A stretch of 64,000 bases of DNA from CAWHYG01 sp963833505 (GTDB taxonomy: Bacteria > Eisenbacteria > RBG-16-71-46 > CAIMUX01). The notes under the pieces were generated by a model, which worked only from the letters and a program-made list of their open reading frames with translations, made no database searches and had not been told where the DNA came from. The translations under genes were made by a program, and so were the position numbers. The stretch covers positions 434,001 to 498,000 of the forward strand of contig CAWHYG010000005.1 in NCBI GenBank assembly GCA_963833505.1, read 5' to 3'. Positions within the stretch are counted from its first letter, which is position 1; each line of letters starts with the position of its first letter. Below, piece after piece: positions 1 to 10,236 of the stretch.

Positions 1-3000
1 TCCTCGGGGTGGATCCGGGTCGCCAGCGTCTCCTCGCCGATCGTTCCGCCGTGCTGGGAGAAGACCTCCGCCACGCGGGGATCGGACGATCGGTAGCAGA
101 GAGCGATCCGATCCTCCACGTTGTAACCCGCCTGCTTCCGCAGATCTTGCACGCAGCGGACGATCTCCCGGGCATAGCCCTCGCGCCGCAGCGCATCGGA
201 GATCACGGTGTCGAGGACCACCACGAGCCCGCGGTCCTGCGCCGCCGCCTTGTCCCCGACGCCGACGAATTGCAGATCGTACTCGCCCGGCGCCAGCGTC
301 TGGCCGCCGATCTCGAGCATCCCATCCGCCCGGAGATTCCAGGTTCCTTCCCGAGCCGCCTTGCTGACCTCCTTCATCGCCGGACCCAGCTTGGCGCCGA
401 GAACCGGGAAGTTCAGCTTGACCTCCCGCCGGACCAGTTCAATCATCCGGCCGTCGAGCAGCACTTCCTTGACGTTCAGCTCCTGCGCGATCTGACCGCG
501 CAGATCGTCGTCGAGGCCCGGCCGGGTGCCATCCACCGACAGGATCCACAGGCGTGAAAGCGGCTGGCGCACCCGGATCTGCACCTTCTCGCGCGCGGAG
601 CGGCCCAGCCTCACCGCGGAAAGGACCTGATCCATCCGGGCATTCAGCTCCGGATCGACCAGATCCCGGCGGATGTCGGGCCACGCTCTCAGGTGAACAC
701 TCTCCGGCCAGCCGGACTTCTCCCGCAAGCTGCCGGTCAGGTTCCGGTAGATCTCCTCGGTCACGAACGGCAGGAGCGGCGCCAGGCTCTCGCAGAAGGT
801 CACGAGGACGTGGAAGAGCGTACGGTAGGCGAAGCTCTTGTCCTCGTCCGCCGTCGATTTCCAGAACCGCCGGCGCGAACGCCGGAGATACCAGGTGGAA
901 AGCGCTTCCAGGAACGCGTCCGCCGAGCGGATCGAAGACGCGACATCGTACTCCTCGAGGCCTCGGGTGATCTCCTCGCACGTTTTGTACAAGTCGGAGA
1001 GGATCCAGCGGTCCAGGGAATTCGGGCTTTTCCCCAGCGTCTCAGCCGGCGGGGTCGCGGCCGGATCGAATCCGTCCAGACGCGCGTACGTGACGAAGAA
1101 ACCATAGACGTTCCAGAGCGTGATGATCCGCCGGCGGATCTCGTCGGCCACGGCGTACCCGAACCGGAGGTTGTAATTCGGATTGAAGGCGCAGTAGAGC
1201 CAGCGCATGACGTCGGCGCCCATCTTCTCGACCGCCTCGTCGAACCAGAATGGCGTTGCCGGTCGACTTGTGCATCGGCTGGCCTTTTTCGTCGTAGACC
1301 TTCTCGTAGGCGAAGACCGTGCGGTAGGGAGCGCATCCCTCCAGGGTCACCGACGTGAACATCATGGCGTAGAACCAGAGGCGCACCTGCTCGCGCATCT
1401 CGAGCACCAGCTCGGCCGGGAACCACTTCTCCCAGTAGGCGTGGTCCTCGAAATAGCGGAGGGTCGAGAACCCGACGATTCCGGCATCGAGCCAGCAGTC
1501 GCCTACGTCCGGAATCCGCGTGGCCACCTGGCCGCAGGTCGCGCAGCGGATCTTGACCTCGTCGATCCAGGGACGGTGCAGCTCGGGCAGGGCGTCGACG
1601 ATGGCCGGATCCACCGCCCGGTCGCGCAGCTCCGCGCGATTCGAAACCAGGGTCAGGTGTCGATCGGGACAGAAATAGAACGGCAGGGGCAGCCCCCAGT
1701 ACCGCTTCCGGGAGATACACCAATCCCCCATGTTGTTGTACCAATCCTGCGTGCGTTTCCCGACCGAATCGGGAATCCAGCGGACGGATTCGGCCGCTTT
1801 CTTCATCTCGGGCCGGATCTCGTCGCAGGCGATGAACCACTCGTCCTCGACGCGGAAGACCAGCTTTTCCTTGCAGCGCCAGCAGAACGGATAGCGATGA
1901 CGGTAGGTTTCCTGGCGGAAGAAGACGCCCTTTTCCTTCAGGTTCTGCAGGATCGGCTTTTCCACCTCGTGGACGTCCATGCCGGTGAGCCAGCCGAATC
2001 CGTCGAGGTAGATGCCGTAGCCGTCGAGAGGCGCGATCACGCGCAGGCCGTGGATCTTTCCCAGCTCGTTGTCCTCGGCCCCGCATCCGGGAGCGATGTG
2101 GACGATCCCGGTGCCTTCGGTTTCCCCGACCATCTCCCACGGGATGACGCGATGTTCCAGGCCTTTCGCCACCGGAAGATCATCGAAGGGTCCGTCGTAG
2201 GTCCAGCCGATCATCTCCGCGCCGTGGACCGATCCGAGGATCTCCGCCTCCTTCCGGAAGATGCTCGCGACTGTTCCGGCGCTGACGTAGTAGACGCGCC
2301 CCTGATAGCGCACGCGCCGGTACTCGAGATCCGGATTGACCGCCGCGGCCACGTTCGAGGTCAAGGTCCACGGAGTCGTCGTCCAGACGAGCAGCGACTC
2401 CCCGGGCCGGTCCCGCAGCGGAAACGCCAGGAAGACCGAGGTGTCGGGGATCTCCTCGTAGGCGTCGGACAGCTCGTGCTGGGAGAGCGAGGTGCCGCAG
2501 CGCGTGCACCACGGCATCGCCTTGTGGCCCTCATAAAGCCAGCCCTTGCGCTGGCAGACTCCGAGGAAGTGCCAGATGTACTCGATGTTGGTGTCGGTCA
2601 TGGTGAAGTAGGAGTCATCCCACCGCATCCACTGGCCGAGACGGATGGACTGTTCCGTCTGGATCTCGCTGTACTTGTCCACCCGGGCGCGGCAGGCGCG
2701 AGAGAAGCGGTCGAGGCCGAAATTCTCGATGTCCCGCTTGGAATTGAAGCCCAGGTCCCGCTCGGTCTCGACCTCGAGCCACAGGCCCTGGCAGTCGAAT
2801 CCGTTCTGCCAGCGCTGGTCGAAGCCGCCCATCGCCTTGTACCGCTGGAAGACGTCCTTGTACGTCCGGCCCCAAGCGTGATGGACGCCCATCGGGTTGT
2901 TCGCCGTCATGGGCCCGTCGATGAAGGACCAGCGTTCGTGCCCGGCGTTCCGCCGCATGAGTTTCTCGAAGATCTGCCCTTCGCGCCAGAAATCCAGGAT

Positions 3001-3051
3001 CCGGTGCTCCAGCGCCACGAAATCCTGCTTGGGATCAACCGGATCGAACAT
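1..3051 (-). CDS. ileS: Isoleucyl-tRNA synthetase, 3' end beyond window, frameshifted at 1248
   Basis: Class I aminoacyl-tRNA synthetase that charges tRNA-Ile in the cytoplasm. The ATG at 3051 follows a good AGGAG ribosome site. The N-terminal signature is GVHHAWG (residues 55-61) where most IleRS proteins have HIGH, and the second signature reads PMHKSTGN (about 592-599) instead of KMSKS. The editing domain (TTTPWT) and paired-Cys zinc motifs (CTRCG, CWRC, CATCG) are visible. After Ile601 the frame breaks. Removing one base near 1248 restores WFDEAVEKMGADV and an open anticodon-binding region (SLDRWILSDLY and beyond) that runs off the window edge. The gene lies downstream of rex and gyrA on the same strand. 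The identity is secure. Whether the frameshift is real or an assembly error is open. Confidence 0.9.
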
Positions 3052-3213
3052 CGGTCTCCTCTTCGTGTCTTGTCTGCCTGCCTGACCGACCACCGCGAGT
3101 GCGTTCTCACAAACGCGACAACGCTCTGGAGGCTTCGTCTTCCCGTTCTGTCGGCCTTGTCGGTCCCAACAAAGTTGCCGGCTCAGCGCGAAGACGGGTC
3201 GGCTTTCTCGATC

Positions 3214-3858
3214 TTATCGACCCCGCTGGCGCAGCGCGAACGTCAGCCCTTCCAGCTCGACCGTGATGTTCACGGAACGAAGCTCGATGCTCTCCGGCAC
3301 CTCCATCTTTCGAGACGCGAAATTGAGGAACCCGCGCACGCCCGCCCGGGCCAGCTTCTCCACGACTGCCGGCGCCGCCGAGGCGGGCGTGGCGACGACC
3401 GCCAGCTCGGCGCGCGTCGCCGCGACGACCTCCCGGCTCTCCTCGAGGGAAGAAATCCGGATCCCGTCCCACGTCTGGCCGATCTTCGCGGGGTCGTTGT
3501 CGAACACCGCCACGATGTCGAATCCGTACCGCGCGAACTCCTTGTGGGAGAAAAGGGCGTGGCCGAGGTTTCCTGCTCCGGCCAGCGCCACCCGCCAGGG
3601 ACGGTTGAGGCCCAGGATATCGAGGATGCGGCGGCGCAGCTCCTTGACCGCGTACCCGCTTCCGCGCTTTCCGAACGTGCCGAAGTAGGACAGGTCCTTC
3701 CGGATCTGCGCAGGATTGGTTCGGGCCAGGGACGCCAGTCGCGCGGAGGAGACCATCTCGATCCCCTCGCGTTCCAGCTCTTCCAGGATCCGATGATAAC
3801 CGGAGAGTCTCCGGATGGAAGATTCGGAAACCTTGGCTCTCAGTGCCGCCGCGCTCAC
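3214..3858 (-). CDS. rex: Redox-sensing transcriptional repressor Rex
   Basis: 214-residue Rex, a cytoplasmic repressor that senses the NADH/NAD+ ratio and controls fermentation and respiration genes. Residues 1-80 form the winged helix, with the family signature RKDLSYFGTFGKRGSGY. The Rossmann fold has GAGNLG at 93-98, and a C-terminal domain-swap helix follows. The start is GTG at 3858, only 3 bases after the gyrA stop, so it is probably translated in the gyrB-gyrA transcript. A linkage of Rex to gyrase and ileS is unusual. The anaerobic genes elsewhere in the window (nifJ, sdhCAB) are plausible targets by family knowledge, but I did not find a Rex palindrome near them. Confidence 0.95.
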   Translation of the reverse strand: MSAAALRAKVSESSIRRLSGYHRILEELEREGIEMVSSARLASLARTNPAQIRKDLSYFGTFGKRGSGYAVKELRRRILDILGLNRPWRVALAGAGNLGHALFSHKEFARYGFDIVAVFDNDPAKIGQTWDGIRISSLEESREVVAATRAELAVVATPASAAPAVVEKLARAGVRGFLNFASRKMEVPESIELRSVNITVELEGLTFALRQRGR

Positions 3859-3861
3859 TTG

Positions 3862-6450
3862 CTACTCCGGCCCTCCGTCTCCGGGGCCTTCTGGATCTGC
3901 TTCGGGCCGCTCCTCCTCGTCCGATCGCGCGTCGCCGGTGTCGGCCATCCCCCCGCCTGGGGCCTCGGCCTCACCGATGGATTCGCCGCCGTTCAACCTG
4001 GCCTCGTCGACCTCGCGGTCTTCCGCCACCATGTGCGCCACGTCCACGACGCGATCCCCCTCGTCGAGCTGGATGAGCTTGACTCCCTGGGTCGCGCGGC
4101 CCATCTGCGAGATCTGGTTGATCTTGAGCCGGATGATGATGCCGCCGGAGCTTATGATCATCAGCTCATCCTGGTCGGTCACCGCCTTGATCGTGAGCAC
4201 CGGGCCGTTCCGCTGGGAGGCGCGAATCGTCAGGACACCCAGGCCGCCGCGCCGCGTGATCCGGTAGTCCTCGAGCAGGCTGCGCTTCCCGAAGCCGTTC
4301 TCGGTCACGACGAGAAGGCTCGCCTGCGGATCGCGGACCACGACCATGCCGACGACCTCGTCGTCCGGCCGGAGCATCTTCACGCCGCGGACGCCGGCGG
4401 CGGCGCGCCGCATCGGACGCACCTCCGACTCGGGGAAGCGGATCGCCTTACCCCGCCGCGTGGCCAGAACAATCTCGGCGCCCGGCTCGCACAGCTCCGC
4501 GCCGATCATGGAATCGCCCTCCGAGAGCTCGATCGCGGCGATGCCGATCCGCCGCGGATGACTGTAGGAGGAGAGCCGCGTCTTCTTGATCACCCCGCGG
4601 CGCGTGGCCAGGGCCAGGAAGCGATCCTCCGGGAATTCCCGCACCGGCACGAAGGCCGTGATCCGCTCTTCCTTCCGCGCGGAGATCAGGTTCATGATCG
4701 ACCGGCCGCGCGCCTGCCGGGTGCCGAGCGGGATCTCGTGGACCTTGAGCCAGTAGGCCCGGCCGCGGTCGGTGAAAAGAAGCATATAGCTGTGTGTCGA
4801 GGCCACGAAGAGGTGCTCGACGAAGTCCTCCTCCTTGGTCGTGGCCCCGGTCAATCCGCGGCCGCCGCGGCGTTGACTGCGATAGGACGTCGCCGCCACC
4901 CGCTTGATGTACCCCCCGTGGGAGATGGTGATGACCATGTCCTCTTCGGGGATCAGGTCCTCGAGCTCGAAGGACAGCCCCTCCTCGGCCGAGATCTCGG
5001 TCCGCCGGGCGTCGCCGAAACGCTCGCGCAGCGACTCCAGGTCCTTCAGGATGACCTCCAGGACCCGTTCGCGATGCGCCAGAACCTCCTCCAGCTCCGC
5101 GATGCGCGCCATGACCTGGGCGTATTCGTCGTCGAGCTTCTTCCGCTCGAGCCCGGTCAGCCTTTGGAGGCGCATCTCCAGGATGGCGGAGGCCTGCTCC
5201 TCCGACAGCCCGAAGCGCTCCATCAACCCGGCGCGGGCCTCGTCCGCGTCGGCGCTGGAGCGGATCAGCGTGATGACGGCGTCCAGCTCGTCCAGCGCCT
5301 TCCTGAGCCCCTCGAGGATGTGCGCCCGCTTCTGCGCCTCGCGCAGCTCGTACCGGCTGCGACGGGTCACGACCTCGATCCGGTGATCGAGGAAGGACTG
5401 GAGCAGAACCTTGAGGTCGAGCACGACCGGACGGCCGTCCTTCAGCGCCAGGAGATTGACGCCGAAGGTGGTCTGAAGCTGGGTGTGCTTGAAGAGCTGG
5501 TTCAGCACCACCTGGGGCTGGGCGTCCCGCCGGAGATCGATCACGACCCGAAGCCCCTGCCGATCCGATTCGTCCCGGACGTCGGCAATGCCCGAGATCT
5601 GGCCGCCCTTCACCAGCTCGGCGATCCGCTCGATCATCGCGGCCTTGTTCACCTGGTACGGAATCTCCGAGACGATGATGGCATCCCGTCCGTTCGGCAG
5701 GGTGTCGATTTCGGCCCGGGCCCGGACCGTGAGGAGCCCGCGGCCGGTCGCGTAATACTCCCGGATTCCCTGGCGGCCCAGGATGATTCCGCCGGTTGGG
5801 AAATCGGGGCCGGGCATCCGCGCCGCCAGCGCCGCGACGTCCGCATCCGGGTTGGCGATGAGGTAGGTCAGGGCGTCGACGCACTCGCGGAGATTGTGCG
5901 GAGGGATGTTCGTGGCCATGCCGACCGCGATTCCGGAGGCCCCGTTCGCGATCAGGTTGGGGAAGTTCGACGGCAGGACGATCGGCTCCTCGCGGGTCTC
6001 ATCGTAGTTGGGCCGGAAATCCACCGTTTCCTTTTCCAGGTCGCTCAGCAGCTCTTCGGCGATCTCGTTCAGGCGCGCTTCGGTGTACCGCTCGGCCGCC
6101 GCGGCGTCGCCGTCGATCGATCCGAAGTTGCCCTGGCCGTCGATGAGCGGATAGCGGAGAGAGAATTCCTGCACCAGCCGCACCATGGCGTCATAGACGG
6201 CGACGGTCCCGTGGGGATGATAGTTGCCGGTCACGTCCCCGCTGATCTTCGCCGACTTCCGGTAGGGGCGGTCGTGGTAGAGGGACAGGTCGTTCATCGC
6301 GACCAGGATCCGCCGGTGGACCGGCTTCAAGCCGTCGCGCACGTCGGGAAGGGCCCGCGACACGATCACGCTCATCGAGTAGTCGATGTAGGAGTTCTTC
6401 ATCTCCTCTTCGATGAGAGTCGGAGAGATTCTTTCTTCAGTCGATTCCAT
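3862..6450 (-). CDS. gyrA: DNA gyrase subunit A
   Basis: 862-residue GyrA, the DNA cleavage/religation subunit of type IIA topoisomerase. The catalytic tyrosine is Tyr122 in ERYTEARL. The C-terminal beta-pinwheel carries the GyrA box QRRGGRG, which separates it from ParC, followed by an acidic, low-complexity tail. The quinolone-determining region reads HPHGTVAVYD, so the position equivalent to E. coli Ser83 is Val and position 82 is Thr. Asp87 is retained. The ATG at 6450 lies 53 bases after the gyrB stop on the same strand, so gyrB-gyrA-rex look like one operon. Confidence 0.97.
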   Translation of the reverse strand: MESTEERISPTLIEEEMKNSYIDYSMSVIVSRALPDVRDGLKPVHRRILVAMNDLSLYHDRPYRKSAKISGDVTGNYHPHGTVAVYDAMVRLVQEFSLRYPLIDGQGNFGSIDGDAAAAERYTEARLNEIAEELLSDLEKETVDFRPNYDETREEPIVLPSNFPNLIANGASGIAVGMATNIPPHNLRECVDALTYLIANPDADVAALAARMPGPDFPTGGIILGRQGIREYYATGRGLLTVRARAEIDTLPNGRDAIIVSEIPYQVNKAAMIERIAELVKGGQISGIADVRDESDRQGLRVVIDLRRDAQPQVVLNQLFKHTQLQTTFGVNLLALKDGRPVVLDLKVLLQSFLDHRIEVVTRRSRYELREAQKRAHILEGLRKALDELDAVITLIRSSADADEARAGLMERFGLSEEQASAILEMRLQRLTGLERKKLDDEYAQVMARIAELEEVLAHRERVLEVILKDLESLRERFGDARRTEISAEEGLSFELEDLIPEEDMVITISHGGYIKRVAATSYRSQRRGGRGLTGATTKEEDFVEHLFVASTHSYMLLFTDRGRAYWLKVHEIPLGTRQARGRSIMNLISARKEERITAFVPVREFPEDRFLALATRRGVIKKTRLSSYSHPRRIGIAAIELSEGDSMIGAELCEPGAEIVLATRRGKAIRFPESEVRPMRRAAAGVRGVKMLRPDDEVVGMVVVRDPQASLLVVTENGFGKRSLLEDYRITRRGGLGVLTIRASQRNGPVLTIKAVTDQDELMIISSGGIIIRLKINQISQMGRATQGVKLIQLDEGDRVVDVAHMVAEDREVDEARLNGGESIGEAEAPGGGMADTGDARSDEEERPEADPEGPGDGGPE

Positions 6451-6503
6451 GTCCCTCTACCGGGGCCGATCCCGGAGGTTCGGCCGCGGTCCCGATCAAA
6501 CCG

Positions 6504-8411
6504 TCAGATGTCCAGGTTCCGCACGAAGTGGGCGTTTTCCTCGATGAACTGCCGCCGCGGTTCTACCTGGTCGCCCATGAGCACGGAGAAGATCCTCTCG
6601 GCCTCGGCCGCGTCCTCGGTGGAGATCTGGAGCAGCGTTCTCCGTGCCGGATCCATCGTGGTTTCCCAGAGCTGCTCGGGGTTCATCTCGCCCAGACCCT
6701 TATAACGCTGCAGGTGCACGCCGGCCCGCCCCACCCGATCGAGGGCCTGATCCCTCTCCTTGTCGTTGTAGGCGTACTCGATCGACTTCCCCTTCTTGAT
6801 CCGGTAGAGCGGAGGCTGGGCGATGTAGATGTGGCCGGTGTCGACCAGCGGCTTCAGGAAGCGGAAGAAGAAGGTGAGCAGGAGGGTGCGGATGTGCGCC
6901 CCGTCGACGTCGGCGTCGGTCATGATGATGACCTTGTTGTACCGGAGCTTCATCAGATCGAACTCGTCCTCGCCGAAGCCCGTGCCCGCCGCCGTGATGA
7001 TGGTCCGGATCTCCTCGTTGGCCAGGGCCTTGTCCAGCCGGGCCTTCTCGACGTTCAGGATCTTGCCGCGGATCGGCAGGATGGCCTGAAAGGTCCGATC
7101 CCGGGCCTGTTTGGCGCTGCCTCCGGCCGAGTCTCCCTCGACGATGTACAACTCGCACCGCTCCGGATCGGTCTCGCTGCAGTCCGCCAGCTTCCCTGGC
7201 AGCCCGGCGCCGTCGAGCACGCCCTTGCGCCGCGCCAGCTCGCGCGCCTTCCGGGCCGCTTCGCGCGCCCGGGAGCTGACCACGCACTTCTCCACCACCC
7301 GGCGCGCGACCGCAGGATTCTCGTCGAGATACTCGCTCAAGAACTCCCCGACGATCGAGGCGAGCAGGCCGGTGACCTCGCTGTTCCCCAGCTTGGTCTT
7401 CGTCTGGCCCTCGAACTGCGGGTTGACCATCTTGATGCTCAGGACCGCGGTCAGACCCTCGCGCACGTCGTCGCCCGACAGGCTGTCGTTCTTGAGGATG
7501 CCGCTCTTCTGTCCGTAGGTGTTCAAGGCCCGGGTCAGGGCCTGCTTGAATCCGACGAGGTGGGTGCCGCCCTCCGTCGTCGGGATGTTGTTCACGTAGG
7601 TGAAGATCGACTCGGCGAACGAATCGGTGTATTGAAGCGCCGCCTCGATCGAAACGCTCTCCCGCTCGCGGCTCAGGTAGATCGGGTCCTTGTGCAGCGG
7701 GGTCTTGCTCTCGTTGAGATAGCGCACGAAGGCGTCGATCCCGCCTTCGTACCGGAAGGTCGCTTCCTTTCCGTCGCGCTCGTCCTTGAGGGTGATGCCG
7801 ACCCCCCGATTCAGGAAGGCGAGCTCGCGCAGCCGGTGGCTGATGACCTCGAAGGAGAAGGAGGTCGTCTCATCGAAGATCTGCGGGTCGGGCTTGAACC
7901 GCACGCAGGTGCCGTTCTGCTCCGTGGCTCCCCGCACCGTCAGCTCGGTCACGACCTCGCCGCGCTCGTACCTCTGGTGGAAGATCTTCTGCTTCTGGTA
8001 GACCTCGACCTCGAGCCATTCGGAGAGGGCGTTGACCACGCTGACGCCCACGCCGTGCAACCCGCCCGAGACCTTGTAGCTCGAGTGATCGAACTTGCCT
8101 CCGGCGTGGAGCACGGTCATGACGACTTCCACCCCGGATCGTCCCTCTTCCGGATGGATGTCGGTGGGGATGCCGCGGCCGTTGTCGACCACGCTGCAGC
8201 TTCCATCGGCATGGAGAGTCACATCGACGCGGTCGCAGAAACCCGCCAGAGCTTCGTCGATGGCGTTGTCGACGACCTCATAGACCAGGTGGTGCAGGCC
8301 GCGGCTGCCCGTGCTGCCGATGTACATGCTCGGGCGCCGGCGGACGCCCTCCAGGCCCTTCAGGACCTGGATCTGACTGGAATCGTAAGCCGGTGCGGGT
8401 TCGCCGTTCAT
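6504..8411 (-). CDS. gyrB: DNA gyrase subunit B
   Basis: 635-residue ATPase subunit of gyrase, which forms an A2B2 complex with GyrA and introduces negative supercoils. The GHKL ATPase is shown by EVVDNAIDEA (about 45-54) and VSGGLHGVGVS. The TOPRIM domain has EGDSAGG (425-431) and DADVDG (499-504). QRYKGLGEMNPEQLW near 568-582 marks the family C-terminus. The length matches the short GyrB class, which lacks the proteobacterial insertion. The ATG at 8411 is 3 bases after the dciA stop, so the two are translationally adjacent. Confidence 0.97.
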   Translation of the reverse strand: MNGEPAPAYDSSQIQVLKGLEGVRRRPSMYIGSTGSRGLHHLVYEVVDNAIDEALAGFCDRVDVTLHADGSCSVVDNGRGIPTDIHPEEGRSGVEVVMTVLHAGGKFDHSSYKVSGGLHGVGVSVVNALSEWLEVEVYQKQKIFHQRYERGEVVTELTVRGATEQNGTCVRFKPDPQIFDETTSFSFEVISHRLRELAFLNRGVGITLKDERDGKEATFRYEGGIDAFVRYLNESKTPLHKDPIYLSRERESVSIEAALQYTDSFAESIFTYVNNIPTTEGGTHLVGFKQALTRALNTYGQKSGILKNDSLSGDDVREGLTAVLSIKMVNPQFEGQTKTKLGNSEVTGLLASIVGEFLSEYLDENPAVARRVVEKCVVSSRAREAARKARELARRKGVLDGAGLPGKLADCSETDPERCELYIVEGDSAGGSAKQARDRTFQAILPIRGKILNVEKARLDKALANEEIRTIITAAGTGFGEDEFDLMKLRYNKVIIMTDADVDGAHIRTLLLTFFFRFLKPLVDTGHIYIAQPPLYRIKKGKSIEYAYNDKERDQALDRVGRAGVHLQRYKGLGEMNPEQLWETTMDPARRTLLQISTEDAAEAERIFSVLMGDQVEPRRQFIEENAHFVRNLDI

Positions 8412-8414
8412 TCC

Positions 8415-8741
8415 TCAGACTTCCGGGTTCAGCGTGAACCGAATGGCGTCAATGGTCGTCTCCGGCGTTTCCTCGCGGATGCGTTGAAGAAAACGCGGAG
8501 CGAGAAAGGTCAGATGGTGAAGCAAGGTGGCGTTGTCGACGTAGACCCACAACGTCCTGTTCTGTACCCGCAGGGGTCGGGTTCGTTCCGCCAGATGCGC
8601 CCCCACGATGGACGGCCAGCGACCGAGCACGCCGTAGTTGACCACACCGTGGTACAAGCGCGCCTGTCGCAGCAAACGCTCGAGCACCCCGGAAATGTGG
8701 TTCAGGCCGGTGCGACGCCGTGGATCCGCTGTCTCAGTCAC
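8415..8741 (-). CDS. dciA: DciA-like replication protein (DUF721)
   Basis: 108-residue protein with the DUF721/DciA pattern: an N-terminal segment LNHISGVLERLLRQ, then the core VGAHLAERTRPLRVQNRTL followed by a hydrophobic helix. DciA is the ancestral helper of the replicative helicase DnaB in bacteria without DnaC or DnaI. The GTG start at 8741 overlaps the dnaN stop within GTGACTGA, so translation is coupled to dnaN. A much longer reading frame extends upstream through dnaN, but that part is arginine-rich and out of frame with the real dnaN. Placement between dnaN and gyrB is where recF often sits. Confidence 0.8.
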   Translation of the reverse strand: MTETADPRRRTGLNHISGVLERLLRQARLYHGVVNYGVLGRWPSIVGAHLAERTRPLRVQNRTLWVYVDNATLLHHLTFLAPRFLQRIREETPETTIDAIRFTLNPEV

Positions 8742-9882
8742 TCGTCCGCTCCTCCGATGGCACCGCCGGTGATTCCTCCGGGAGGCGCAGCGGCATGACC
8801 AAGCACAGCAGATCCGGCTCTCCGACTTCCGTGACCGGCGTGAACACGCCCGCCGTGGCCGGTTCCCGGAACGCCATCTCGATCTCCTCGGCCGACATCG
8901 TGCGCAGCAGCTCGAGCAGGTAGGCCGCGTTGAAACCGATCTGGAACGGCGGCCCGGAATACCGCGCCGGCAGCGGCTCGTCACCCTGGCCGACGTCGTG
9001 GGTCTGCGCGCTCAGCGTGACGGTGTCCGTCTCGAGGGCGATCTTGACCATCTTCGTGGCGGTTTCACTGAAAACCGAGACCCGCCGCAATCCGGAGGCG
9101 AGCGTCTCGCGAGTGATCCGGACCCGCTTGTCGCAATCCGCGGGAATGGCCTGCTCGTACGGAGGGAACGGGCCGTCCAGAAGCCGCGTATAAAGCCGGC
9201 TGCTCCCGAGGTTGAACAGGCAATAGCGCTTGCTCGTAGTCATCGAGATCGACTCCTGGCACTCCGGCAGAAGGCGCTGCAGCAGGGCGAGAGCTTTCGG
9301 CGTGACCAGGATGTCGGTCCAGGACGGATAATCCCCCTTGTGGTTCGCCAGCGCGAGACGGTGTCCGTTCGTGGCCACGAAGCGCAGTTCCCCGTTGATC
9401 ACGTGCACGAACACGGCGGTCTGCTCGGGACGCGTGAAATCGGTCGAGACGGCATAGGCGGTCTGCAGGATCAAGCGCTCCATGACCTCCGCTGGAATGG
9501 CGAACACCTTCTCCTCGCTGATCTCGGGCACGGGCGGAAACTCCAGCGGATCGGGTCCCACCATCCGGAACCGTCCCTTCCCGCAGGTAAGGTTGATGCC
9601 GGAGGCTGTGGAATGGATCTCGACCAGCTCGCCCGGAAGCTCCTTGACGACGTCGAGGAATCGGCGGGCCGGGATCGCGGTCAGTCCCGGCTCCTCCACT
9701 GTCGCGTGAAGCCTCGTGACCAGGAAAGTGTCAAGATCCGTGCCTGTGAAACTTAGAGTCCCCTCCGGAGTCGCTTCCACCAGCACCGAGGTCAAGTGGT
9801 GGGCCGCCGTCTTCGCCGGCACGACCCCGGCCACGAGTTGCAGACTTCGATACAGCTCGCTCTGAACGAGTGAAAACTTCAT
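8734..9882 (-). CDS. dnaN: DNA polymerase III beta sliding clamp
   Basis: 382-residue beta clamp that encircles DNA and tethers polymerase III. It has three tandem clamp folds. Recognisable features are MKFSLVQSEL at the N-terminus, ATNGHRLAL in the middle and LVMPLRL near the end. About a dozen polar residues follow the usual MPLRL terminus. The ATG at 9882 is preceded by GGGGAGGCGGC, a strong ribosome site. It is separated from dnaA by about 520 bases that hold part of the origin, and it is followed by overlapping dciA. Confidence 0.97.
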   Translation of the reverse strand: MKFSLVQSELYRSLQLVAGVVPAKTAAHHLTSVLVEATPEGTLSFTGTDLDTFLVTRLHATVEEPGLTAIPARRFLDVVKELPGELVEIHSTASGINLTCGKGRFRMVGPDPLEFPPVPEISEEKVFAIPAEVMERLILQTAYAVSTDFTRPEQTAVFVHVINGELRFVATNGHRLALANHKGDYPSWTDILVTPKALALLQRLLPECQESISMTTSKRYCLFNLGSSRLYTRLLDGPFPPYEQAIPADCDKRVRITRETLASGLRRVSVFSETATKMVKIALETDTVTLSAQTHDVGQGDEPLPARYSGPPFQIGFNAAYLLELLRTMSAEEIEMAFREPATAGVFTPVTEVGEPDLLCLVMPLRLPEESPAVPSEERTSD

Positions 9883-10218
9883 GCCGCCTCCCCTGCACCT
9901 GTCGCTCGCCAGGCGCGACCCTCTCGTCGAAGGCGCCGCGGTTCAACCCTTGCCCCTCGGTCCCGGTCGCTCCCGGCGCTTCAGCGTGACGTCCCGAACC
10001 AAAGAGGACGGAGGTCGATCGAGATACCGTCCGTCCCAGTTCTGCAGGACCGGTGGTTCGGAGACGAGCGTGCGTTCAGGATAGGAATCCGCGGCCTCCG
10101 AGTAAACAGGAAACGCCGATCCGAGCCTGAAGGAACGCGCTTTCCTGACAACGGGTTACCACGTGCAGCCTACCACGTTACGGACCGATCCGGATCTACT
10201 TCGAAGGAGAGAATGAAC

Positions 10219-10233
10219 TAGTAGTAGTAGTAG
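10219..10233 (+). other. DnaA-trio array (TAG x5)
   Basis: Five perfect TAG triplets in a row. On the dnaA/dnaN coding strand this reads CTACTACTACTACTA directly after GCCT and two DnaA-box-like 9-mers. In B. subtilis the basal unwinding element between dnaA and dnaN has the same order (boxes, short GC stretch, then CTACTATTACTT). The 3'-GAT-5' repeats there load DnaA filaments onto one strand. Order, strand and location all agree. The flanking sequence is not strongly AT-rich, so the exact melting site is uncertain. Confidence 0.6.
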
Positions 10234-10236
10234 AGG

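Noticed and set aside
1207..6705. Very long plus-strand open frame (over 1800 codons) opposite ileS, rex and gyrA
   Set aside because: It is antisense to well-supported genes, has GC-driven composition and no domain resemblance.
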